A stretch of DNA of 32,214 nt from Candidatus Culexmicrobium profundum (GTDB taxonomy: Archaea; Thermoproteota; Methanomethylicia; Culexarchaeales; Culexmicrobiaceae), in NCBI GenBank assembly GCA_025061245.1, contig JANZKD010000001.1:1-32214 (forward strand), given 5' to 3'. This document shows, in pieces, positions 14,069 to 21,101 of this stretch; position 1 is the first letter of the stretch, and every line of letters begins with the position of its first letter. Made by a program: the position numbers and the translations under genes. The notes beneath the pieces are model-generated. The model saw only the letters and a list, made by a program, of their open reading frames with translations. It had not been told where the DNA came from and searched no databases.

Positions 14069-15460
14069 CTAGTGTGCGAATTTAGATATTTTCCCTGCAA
14101 ATAAAGTGTGTGGCATGCTTAATGCTACTTCGCTGCCTGTGCCTTTATAGAATTTTGAAAACCATTCGACCCACATTAGCCTTGTTGTATGAATGAATAT
14201 CACTAGTCCTTCCAATATCATTACTATAAGTGTTCCTATTGCCATCATTGCAATGTTTCCGCCAGATATTTTTATGAACATGCTACTCATTAGTGAGTGC
14301 GCAAGGTTTAATGCTAATATTCTTCCATAGGAGATTGTGTTGCTAAGTGAGGATATTGCTACTTCAAAGGTCATGGCGAAACCTTCAGCCGGGTCTCCTA
14401 TTATCATTTTTCCAATAAGCATTATTGTTAATGGTGCTAGGATTCCATAAAATGTTAATGGATTTGTGATCCATCGCATTATTTCTAGCTTATTTGTGAA
14501 TATGGAATATATGAAGCTTACATAGAACCATAACCAGCATCCCGGTTCTAAGAATGCCTCCAGGTAGTCTTTTTCTAGTATCTTGTTTATGGTGCTCATT
14601 ACTAATCCTGAGCCTATATGGATTCCTCCGACAAGTATTGATAACTTGAACATGTTCATTGGATCTTCTATTGAGTTTATAGGAAGCGTTATTCCTATGG
14701 GTTGTGGTATTCTCAATTTAAATGGTACCATTTCTATGTGGTGTCCAAAGAATTCTCCGAATAGCAGGCCTGTTACCATGGATGCAATGCCGCAGAATAG
14801 GAATATGCTTGCATTCTCAACTATGTAGCTGGTCAAGTTGAATATACTTTTCATTGATGATTTGATTGTTCTTATTATGAGCTTCACTATAATGTGATGT
14901 GTTTCATCTATTTCTTTTTCTATCCACTTTTCAACTCTTATCAGCCTAACTTCTTTATAGTTTGCTATGAGTGCTGTTAGGCCTAGCAATGTTAGGAGGA
15001 ACCCTTGACCCAGATCTGCGAACATTAGTGAGAATATTAATGGGAAGAACATTGCTAGTATTGGGGTGGGATCTATTTCGTTGTATGCTGGTGTTCCAAA
15101 TGCTCTTACGATATTTTCAAATGGCTTCAGAATTTTGTGGTTTCTTAGTATTGTTGGTGCATTTTCTTCTTCGTGAATTATTTCGAATGTGCAATTGATT
15201 CTATCAAGGCTCTTTAGTTTTTTAGATACTTCTTCTGCACTCTTGGCTGGTATCCATCCCTCTATATAAGTTGCTTCCTTTAATGATAGGCCGCCATGAA
15301 GGGGAAGTAGTTCTTCCCAACCGCTTATATCTTTAATAATGCCTGAGAGATAAAAATGAGCATTTCCATTTAATAGGTCAACTATGTTCTCTAGGTGTTT
15401 TTTCTCAACTAATACTCTAACTTTTAAGAGTCGTAAGGGCCTCATAATATTGTCCCGCAT
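14069..15460 (-). CDS. Second A/V-type ATP synthase subunit I, short form
   Basis: 463 residues, homologous to the C-terminal two thirds of the 600-residue subunit I at 9401. Matching marks: LKPFENIVRAFGTPAYNEIDP, FFPLIFSLMFADLGQG, GEFFGHH, PMNMFKLSILVGGIHIG, FEVAISSLSNTISYGRILALNLAHS with the channel Arg, and LEGLVIFIHTTRLMWVEW. Most of the long N-terminal coiled-coil arm is missing: only about 120 residues precede the first conserved block, against about 265 in the long form. The reading frame is intact, so it is not a simple pseudogene. A short insertion of about 50 residues lies between the first and second membrane segments (residues ~165-215). ATG 15460 is used; ATG 15445 (MRPLRLLKVRV) is an equally natural start. 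It heads the minus-strand unit with the orphan and subunit C. Confidence 0.88.
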   Translation of the reverse strand: MRDNIMRPLRLLKVRVLVEKKHLENIVDLLNGNAHFYLSGIIKDISGWEELLPLHGGLSLKEATYIEGWIPAKSAEEVSKKLKSLDRINCTFEIIHEEENAPTILRNHKILKPFENIVRAFGTPAYNEIDPTPILAMFFPLIFSLMFADLGQGFLLTLLGLTALIANYKEVRLIRVEKWIEKEIDETHHIIVKLIIRTIKSSMKSIFNLTSYIVENASIFLFCGIASMVTGLLFGEFFGHHIEMVPFKLRIPQPIGITLPINSIEDPMNMFKLSILVGGIHIGSGLVMSTINKILEKDYLEAFLEPGCWLWFYVSFIYSIFTNKLEIMRWITNPLTFYGILAPLTIMLIGKMIIGDPAEGFAMTFEVAISSLSNTISYGRILALNLAHSLMSSMFIKISGGNIAMMAIGTLIVMILEGLVIFIHTTRLMWVEWFSKFYKGTGSEVALSMPHTLFAGKISKFAH

Positions 15461-15513
15461 TAAACTGAAATATTATAATATATTAAGTTTTTGGATTGTA
15501 ATTAATCTAGAGT

Positions 15514-15530
15514 AAATTTATATTTAAATC
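15514..15530 (+). promoter_or_regulatory. Box A candidates in the gap between the short subunit I and the regulator
   Basis: AAATTTATATTTAAATC (15514-15530) and, closer to the gene, GAATATAATA at about 15550-15559 are both box A-like. The second would place the transcription start inside or just after the palindrome at 15557-15582. The 148-base gap also must hold the divergent promoter of the short subunit I operon. Confidence 0.4.
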
Positions 15531-15556
15531 AATATATCTCAATATGCTAGAATATA

Positions 15557-15582
15557 ATAGAGAGAAAAACTTTTCTCTCTAT
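15557..15582. promoter_or_regulatory. Perfect 26-base palindrome, probable operator
   Basis: ATAGAGAGAAAA-AC-TTTTCTCTCTAT: two 12-base arms in perfect inverted repeat around 2 bases. It ends 26 bases before the GTG of the ribbon-helix-helix-like gene and starts 96 bases before the divergent subunit I gene. Its size, symmetry and site just behind a TATA-like sequence fit an autoregulatory operator. In RNA it would also fold as a hairpin. Confidence 0.6.
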
Positions 15583-15608
15583 TTACAAACTAATATTATG
15601 GTGATGTC

Positions 15609-16142
15609 GTGGGCAAGATTACTACTATTAAAATAAATGATGATGCATTGGCATATATTGAAGTCGTATTAAAAGGTGGGCGTTTTCGTCATTTGAAGGA
15701 TTTTGTTAACCACTGCTTAACCTTAGCTGCGACCTACACTATGGATGAGTGGGATTTAAACAAAGGTGTATTTTATATTCATCCTTGTAGGATTTGTATT
15801 GTTCCAGCTGATATACTATCTGCATTGCTTGAACTTATTCCTGATGATGCGAAGAAGGATGCTATTGAAAGCATGACTTCTTGTTTGCGTCCTAGACTTC
15901 GTTTTTGGCATATTACACCTAAGAAGCCCGAGGATCGCCGTAAAATTTTAAAGTTGCTGACTTTGCATGGTTTTGGAAGATTCACAATACAAGATGACAA
16001 TACTATTGAAGTTTCTTACCCTGTTCTTCCATATGACATAGTTAAAAGTGTTCTTGAAACATTATTAAAAGTAAGATTGGAAACTTTAGAGTGCTCAAAG
16101 GTTACGTATGTCTTTAAAATTATTGAAGAGCTAAATGAGTAG
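15609..16142 (+). CDS. Ribbon-helix-helix-like regulator with an unassigned C-terminal domain
   Basis: 177 residues. The first about 40 (KITTIKINDDALAYIEVVLK, then GRFRHLKDFVNHCLTLAA) follow the CopG/NikR ribbon-helix-helix plan: a short strand, a helix, a turn with small and basic residues, and a second helix. The rest (about residues 48-177) contains YIHPCRICIVPADILSALLEL and an alpha/beta-looking part with FWHITPKKPEDRRKILKLL and GFGRFTIQDDNTIEVSYP. I do not recognise it; it may bind a ligand, a metal or a partner. The GTG start has GGTGATG 2-8 bases upstream, and the peptide starts directly at the strand. The palindrome 26 bases upstream suggests autoregulation, perhaps with the divergent ATP synthase operon or nuoL downstream as further targets (inference). 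Confidence 0.7.
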   Translation: MGKITTIKINDDALAYIEVVLKGGRFRHLKDFVNHCLTLAATYTMDEWDLNKGVFYIHPCRICIVPADILSALLELIPDDAKKDAIESMTSCLRPRLRFWHITPKKPEDRRKILKLLTLHGFGRFTIQDDNTIEVSYPVLPYDIVKSVLETLLKVRLETLECSKVTYVFKIIEELNE

Positions 16143-16235
16143 TATTTCATTTAATCGTTACTTTTTTATAGCAAAAATTATCCCTAACATAACGAACTCG
16201 CCTTTCAGTTAACCATTGGGCCTCGGGGTGTTATT

Positions 16236-18398
16236 ATGATAATATATTCTCCCTGGCTATGTTGGCTCATACCAATTGTAGGAGCGATGCTAACTCCCTT
16301 TATAGCTAGAATAAGTGAGAAGGCTCGAGATTATACTGCTGTTTTATTTGGTTTTTTAGCTGCTGTTATGGCTGCATCTATGATACCAGCGATAATGGCT
16401 GGTAAATTTTATATTCCAGGTAAGGGTTTGGTTCCGATTCCTGCTGATTGGAAGTATGAGTGGATCATTGTTCCTGGAGCTAAGCTTAATGTTGGTGTGC
16501 TTGTTGATCCATTAAGTGTTTTAGTGGCTAATGTTGTAGCTTGGATTTCCTTTTTAATTCTAATTTACAGCTTGGGCTATATGCATGGAGAGGAGGGTTT
16601 AACTAGGTATTGGTTCTTCATGAACTTCTTTATTGGAAACATGCTTCTCCTCGTAATGTCTGATAATATTCTTCAAATGTTATTTGGATGGGAGGGTGTT
16701 GGTTTATGCAGCTATCAGCTCATTGGTTTTTGGTATAGAGATGAGCGTAAGAGATGGGTTGGAGATGTTCCACCTTCACATGCAGGTATGAAGGCTTTCA
16801 TAATGACTAGGGCTGGAGATGTAGCTCTAATGATTGCTGCTTTCATAATATTTACTCAAGCTAAGACCTTTAATTTCATGGAACTTCAACAAAATCATGA
16901 ATGGATAGTTGAGTTGGCTAAGGTTGGTTTAATTGCACCAGTAGCATTATTTCTTTTTGGTGGTCCTATCGGTAAATCCGCTCAATTTCCATTACATGAA
17001 TGGCTTCCTGAGGCAATGGCTGGTCCAACTCCTGTTTCAGCTCTAATACATGCTGCTACCATGGTTAAGGCTGGTGTCTACTTTACTGCTAGAGTCTTCC
17101 CTATTTTCACTGAGAGCTTTAAGTTAGCTGCTGAGGGAGTTCATAACGGGTTCGAGGGAGTAATACTTACAGCCCAAAATCAATTCTTCCTAACTGTTGC
17201 GTGGATTGGTGCTTTTACAGCTTTTCTAGCTGCTTCTCAAGCTATGGTTGCTAGGGAGTTGAAGAAGGTTTTAGCTTATTCAACTGTTTCACAGATAGGC
17301 TATATGATGCTTGGTTTAGGTGCTGGTGGATTGGCTGGTGAACATGCTGCTAGTGGTTATGTTGCAGGTGTATTTCACTTGATGAGCCATGCTATATTCA
17401 AGGCGCTACTCTTCATGGCTGCTGGATCCGTTTTACATGCATGTGAGACAACTGATATGTTTGAGATGGGTGGTATTAGGAGGGAAATGCCAATTACATT
17501 TGCATGTATGCTCATTGGTGCTTTGTCATTGTCAGGAATTCCACCATTAAGTGGATTTTGGAGTAAGGAGGCTGTTTTTGGTGCATGTATAAAGTCTGGA
17601 CAATATTTATTGTTAGCTTTGGCTGCTATTACTGCTGCAATGACTTTCTTCTATAGTATTAGGATGATTAGTATAACTTTCTTGGGTAAGAAGAGTCATC
17701 ATTTGGAGGAGCTTGAACGTCATGGTCATCATGTACATGAAGTTCCATCTGTAATGTGGATTCCATATTTAATATTAGCTGTTGCTACTATTGGTATTGG
17801 TTTTATGGGTCCTATGTTTGAGCATATGTTAGAAGAGTTTCTTGAGCCATCCATATTCCCTCATCACGGTATACATTCATCGCTTCTCGCAATTTCAACT
17901 ACTGCTGAGCCTGCTGGTCCGCCAACCCAGTTGATGACTATGGTTATAACTGCTTCAATGCTTCTTCTTGGTGGAATTCCTGGTTATCTTATGTATGTTT
18001 CAAGGAGAGTAGATCCAGTAAAATTTGTGGATAGGTATGGTCTAAAGCCAATATATAATTTCTTGTGGAATCGATGGTATATGAACCCTACATACTATAA
18101 GGTCTTTGTATACTCTCTGATTGACTTGAGCTCTGTCCTATTTAAAAATCTCGAGAAGGCTGTGATTGACAAGGTTAACTATGTGGTTGCTAATGGAATT
18201 ATAAAAATGAGTGCAGGGTTGTTTAGAAGTTTAGAAGTGAAGGTAATTGATGGTGCAAATTATGCTTTAGCTAAGGCTGTGGTTGCCTTCTATAGGGTGT
18301 TTCGAAGAATTCAGACTGGAATTCTGTCGTACAATATGCTTGGAATAGTTTTTGGCCTCTTGGTTGTTGGTGCCTTACTTATTTTATTAGGACTATAA
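16236..18398 (+). CDS. nuoL: Complex I-like antiporter subunit L (NuoL/ND5 family)
   Basis: Distal pumping subunit. 720 residues: an antiporter core of about 14 helices plus a C-terminal extension. Core signatures: FGWEGVGLCSYQLIGFWY (TM5 Glu), KAFIMTRAGDVALM, GKSAQFPLHEWLPEAMAGPTPVSALIHAATMVKAG (TM7 and TM8 Lys present), STVSQIGYMMLGLGAGG and LSGIPPLSGFWSKEA. The extension should contain the lateral amphipathic helix and a last transmembrane helix (GIVFGLLVVGALLILLGL). Within it a 27-residue unit occurs twice (LFKNLEKAVIDKVNYVVANG and LFRSLEVKVIDGANYALAKA). ATG 16236 follows GGGGTG. It stands alone 93 bases after the regulator gene, far from the other nuo operons. Confidence 0.95.
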   Translation: MIIYSPWLCWLIPIVGAMLTPFIARISEKARDYTAVLFGFLAAVMAASMIPAIMAGKFYIPGKGLVPIPADWKYEWIIVPGAKLNVGVLVDPLSVLVANVVAWISFLILIYSLGYMHGEEGLTRYWFFMNFFIGNMLLLVMSDNILQMLFGWEGVGLCSYQLIGFWYRDERKRWVGDVPPSHAGMKAFIMTRAGDVALMIAAFIIFTQAKTFNFMELQQNHEWIVELAKVGLIAPVALFLFGGPIGKSAQFPLHEWLPEAMAGPTPVSALIHAATMVKAGVYFTARVFPIFTESFKLAAEGVHNGFEGVILTAQNQFFLTVAWIGAFTAFLAASQAMVARELKKVLAYSTVSQIGYMMLGLGAGGLAGEHAASGYVAGVFHLMSHAIFKALLFMAAGSVLHACETTDMFEMGGIRREMPITFACMLIGALSLSGIPPLSGFWSKEAVFGACIKSGQYLLLALAAITAAMTFFYSIRMISITFLGKKSHHLEELERHGHHVHEVPSVMWIPYLILAVATIGIGFMGPMFEHMLEEFLEPSIFPHHGIHSSLLAISTTAEPAGPPTQLMTMVITASMLLLGGIPGYLMYVSRRVDPVKFVDRYGLKPIYNFLWNRWYMNPTYYKVFVYSLIDLSSVLFKNLEKAVIDKVNYVVANGIIKMSAGLFRSLEVKVIDGANYALAKAVVAFYRVFRRIQTGILSYNMLGIVFGLLVVGALLILLGL

Positions 18399-18404
18399 TT
18401 TTCT

Positions 18405-18425
18405 GTGCAATCTTTTTTATTGCAC
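18405..18425 (+). terminator. Possible terminator after nuoL
   Basis: GTGCAAT and ATTGCAC form a 7-base inverted repeat around CTTTTTT, just after the nuoL stop. A T6 run here fits the T-rich termination used by archaea. The stem may or may not matter. Confidence 0.4.
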
Positions 18426-18518
18426 TCTTATTAGCTTTTAATTGGTAACGATAATTAGAGTGAGATTAATGAGATATGTTGAGGTTGAGTAATTTATTTA
18501 CATTGCAGGGTGCTTATG

Positions 18519-19559
18519 ATGATTAAAGTTGATGGCTCTATTGGAAGCGGTAGTGGTACAATTTTACGATTATCTCTATTTTTATCTGCTCTTCTTAATG
18601 AGAAACTATACATATTTAATATCCGAGCAAAACGTAAGCCTCCAGGTTTAAAGCCTCAACATCTTAAGGCTGTTTTGGCTGTAGCGAGGCTTTGTAATGC
18701 TAGGATTGAGGGTGCTTCTATTGGTTCGAGAGAGCTTTATTTTGAGCCTGATGGTGTTGGAGGCGGTAAGTTCACTATTGAAATTGGTACTGCAGGCAGT
18801 ATTCCAATGGTTATTCTAACTATTCTTCCAATAAGTGTTTTAGCAGATAAATTAGTTGAAATTAACATTGTTAAGGGTGGGACTGATGTTCGTTTTTCTC
18901 CTACAATAAATTACATAAAGTTTGTGTTATTGTATGTTTTAAGAAAATTTAATGTCAATGCTTCAGTTGAGGTGTTAAAGTATGGTTATTATCCTAAAGG
19001 TATGGGGTGGGTTACCCTAAAAGTTTCTCCTTTGAATAGAATTAAACCTGTGCTTCTTGATAGAAGAGGTACACTTGATTGTATTAGTGGTATTTCTGTG
19101 TGTACTTATCTTAAGGATAGGCATGTAGCTGATCGTCAAGCTAAATCTGCATTAAATCTACTGAAATCTAAAGGTATTGATGTAGATGTTAATATTGATG
19201 TAGTTTATGACTTTTCGAATCCATTACAGAAGGGTAGTTCCATAACTTTATGGGCTGACTTTAGTGAGGGGTGCAGGTTAGGTTCGGATGCTATTGGTGC
19301 TCTTAGAAAGCCCAGTGAGGTGGTTGGTGGTGAGGCTGCTAAGAAGCTTTTAGCTGAGTTGAAGATTAATTCAACTGTTGATGTTCATTTGGCAGATATA
19401 CTAATTCCTTATATGGCTCTAGCTAAGGGTTATTCTTGCTTTCTTGTTAGATCTATAACAGAGCATCTTTCAACTAATATGCGGTTAATGAAAATGTTTC
19501 TTGATGTTAATTTTAAAGTTTCAAAAGTTGGCAATGTCTTTAGGGTTGAATGTTATTAG
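18519..19559 (+). CDS. rtcA: RNA 3'-terminal phosphate cyclase (RtcA family)
   Basis: Converts RNA 3'-phosphate ends to 2',3'-cyclic phosphates using ATP through a protein-AMP intermediate. About 346 residues. Family blocks: IRAKRKPPGLKPQHLKAV, ELYFEPDGVGGGKFTIEIGTAGSIPMV, and near the C-terminus VDVHLADILIPYMALAKG with the His expected to be the AMP acceptor. The N-terminal block reads VDGSIGSGSGTILR instead of the usual DGSxGEGGGQxLR, so the conserved Glu, one Gly and the Gln are replaced by Ser, Ser and Thr. In-frame starts are GTG 18510, ATG 18516 and ATG 18519. The last has GGGTG 6 bases upstream. It lies 11 bases before the FAU-1 gene, giving an RNA-processing pair inserted between nuoL and nuoM. 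Confidence 0.88.
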   Translation: MIKVDGSIGSGSGTILRLSLFLSALLNEKLYIFNIRAKRKPPGLKPQHLKAVLAVARLCNARIEGASIGSRELYFEPDGVGGGKFTIEIGTAGSIPMVILTILPISVLADKLVEINIVKGGTDVRFSPTINYIKFVLLYVLRKFNVNASVEVLKYGYYPKGMGWVTLKVSPLNRIKPVLLDRRGTLDCISGISVCTYLKDRHVADRQAKSALNLLKSKGIDVDVNIDVVYDFSNPLQKGSSITLWADFSEGCRLGSDAIGALRKPSEVVGGEAAKKLLAELKINSTVDVHLADILIPYMALAKGYSCFLVRSITEHLSTNMRLMKMFLDVNFKVSKVGNVFRVECY

Positions 19560-19570
19560 AGGGTGATGGA

Positions 19571-20995
19571 ATGTATAGAGTGAGGATTAGAGGGATTTAT
19601 GCTACTGCGTTGACAAAGATATTTTTGGATGAGAATTTTGAAATTGTTCAGCCGTCAGTTGTAATTGAGGAGAGATTTGACCTGCCTTTTTCATTAAAAC
19701 CTTATGATGTTGATATTTATGATCGAACGGATAAGCAAGGAGTTAGTATTCTTTGCTTACCTGAAATTAAACCTTCTATTGCTTCTATTCTTCATGGAAG
19801 ATTACTGGATGCTATAATTAGATGTTGGAAGCCTCAAGTTGGAGGTATTTATAAAGGGATTGTTAGGGAAGTTGATAAGTCTAGAGGAATATGTTATGTA
19901 GAAATAGAACCTGATGTTTTTGGAATTTTAAAGAGCAGTAATGTTTTTGTCGGTGATGAGCTTATCGTTCAAGTTGATAGAGAGCGTTTTCGTGGTAGAC
20001 ATGCTCTTTTATCCACAGATATTAAGATTGTAGGTAATTACGCGATTTTAATTCCAAAAGAAACTATTAAAATTAGTAGAAAAATTAGAGATCCTGATAA
20101 ACGTTTATTTCTGGTGAAGCTTGGCCAGGAGTTGAGACCTAGAGGTTGGGGTATTATTTGGAGAACGGCTGCTCTTTCAGTTTCTGAGGAGGATTTAAAA
20201 AGTGAAATTTTGAAACTTCTTGATAGATGTAAATTGTTTATTAGTAGAGCAAGTAACGTTAATGGTCCTGCTATTTTGATGGATGGTTTAGTTTTCCTAG
20301 ATGTCGAGTTTCCATCTGAATCCAAAAAGATCCTTGATACTATACGTAGTGAAGTAACTCCTACAGTGCCAGGTCATCACTACTTGAAATCATTTAATAC
20401 TGAACTTTCAGCTTTAGTTGACATGGCAGAGTCTCTTCTTAGAAAGGGTTCTAGTCGTGAGGAAGTATTAAGTCGTCTTAACCAGTTATTATCCATTAAC
20501 TTGCCTCAAGAGGGTGATGACATTGTAATTAAACATGTAAAATTGAATGGTAAGACGATAAATATTGGACCTGCAAGAATTGAACATTTTAATCAATCTG
20601 ATGGTACAATTGTGTTGAGACGTAATATTGTTAGTCCGGGCGTCTATGATGGATTAAATGTAGTGAAATCTCCAGGTGATTATGCTATAACCAGGGCTAA
20701 AATTGGTGAATGGTTTTTAGAGACTAGATATTTTTCATGTGAAGGTAAGTTTAAGGGTGCTTACATCAATATTAATACTCCAATAGAGATTTACTCGAAT
20801 TTTATTAGATATGTTGATTTAGAAGTTGATGTTTGCGTTGATTATAAGGATAATGTTTCTGTTCTGGATAGAGATAAACTTTGTGAGGCACTTAAAATGA
20901 ATATGGTGTCGAAGAGTTTATTCGAAAGGGTTGATGAAATAATTAAACATATTCTTGATGAGAGAATTCCTGTCATTCTAGAGGCTAAAAATTGA
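19571..20995 (+). CDS. FAU-1 / DUF402 RNA-binding protein (RNase E/G-like)
   Basis: About 474 residues. The N-terminal part (VRIRGIYATALTKIFLDENF, VQPSVVIEERFDL) and a following S1-like segment at about residues 88-145 (VGGIYKGIVREVDKSRGICYVEIEP, VGDELIVQVDRE) resemble RNase E/G and the archaeal FAU-1 family, which binds AU-rich RNA and has been tied to rRNA maturation. The C-terminal part is a DUF402 domain: LRRNIVSPGVYDGLNVVKSPGDYAITRAKIGEWFLETRYF, then KFKGAYININTPIEIY and VRYVDLEVDV-like sequence, where acidic residues bind metal in relatives. ATG 19571 (GGGTGATGG just before it) is preferred over ATG 19550, which lies inside rtcA. Cotranscription with rtcA is likely. Confidence 0.82.
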   Translation: MYRVRIRGIYATALTKIFLDENFEIVQPSVVIEERFDLPFSLKPYDVDIYDRTDKQGVSILCLPEIKPSIASILHGRLLDAIIRCWKPQVGGIYKGIVREVDKSRGICYVEIEPDVFGILKSSNVFVGDELIVQVDRERFRGRHALLSTDIKIVGNYAILIPKETIKISRKIRDPDKRLFLVKLGQELRPRGWGIIWRTAALSVSEEDLKSEILKLLDRCKLFISRASNVNGPAILMDGLVFLDVEFPSESKKILDTIRSEVTPTVPGHHYLKSFNTELSALVDMAESLLRKGSSREEVLSRLNQLLSINLPQEGDDIVIKHVKLNGKTINIGPARIEHFNQSDGTIVLRRNIVSPGVYDGLNVVKSPGDYAITRAKIGEWFLETRYFSCEGKFKGAYININTPIEIYSNFIRYVDLEVDVCVDYKDNVSVLDRDKLCEALKMNMVSKSLFERVDEIIKHILDERIPVILEAKN

Positions 20996-21101
20996 TGTTG
21001 ATTTTATAAATTTGCATCATCTTGTTTAGCATAAATGTTTTATATGGTTAGTATAGACTGCATAATGCAATTAGTTGACGCTTAATTTGGGAGGTTGTCA
21101 T

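Noticed and set aside
13612..14085. 157-codon plus-strand open frame rich in Phe, Ser and Ile
   Set aside because: It is the antisense image of the Lys/Glu-rich coiled-coil gene at 13479-14045. The composition is what an antisense frame would give.
14069..15460. Short subunit I as a truncated pseudogene
   Set aside because: The frame is intact, the membrane motifs including the channel Arg are kept, the N-terminal stub is well formed and it heads an operon with functional-looking genes.
17140..17160. GGGTTCGAGGG-like tRNA T-loop
   Set aside because: It is inside nuoL in frame, with no acceptor or anticodon stems around it.
21059..21069. TGCATAATGCA palindrome upstream of nuoM
   Set aside because: Only 5-base arms in AT-rich DNA; no link to other promoters in the window was seen.
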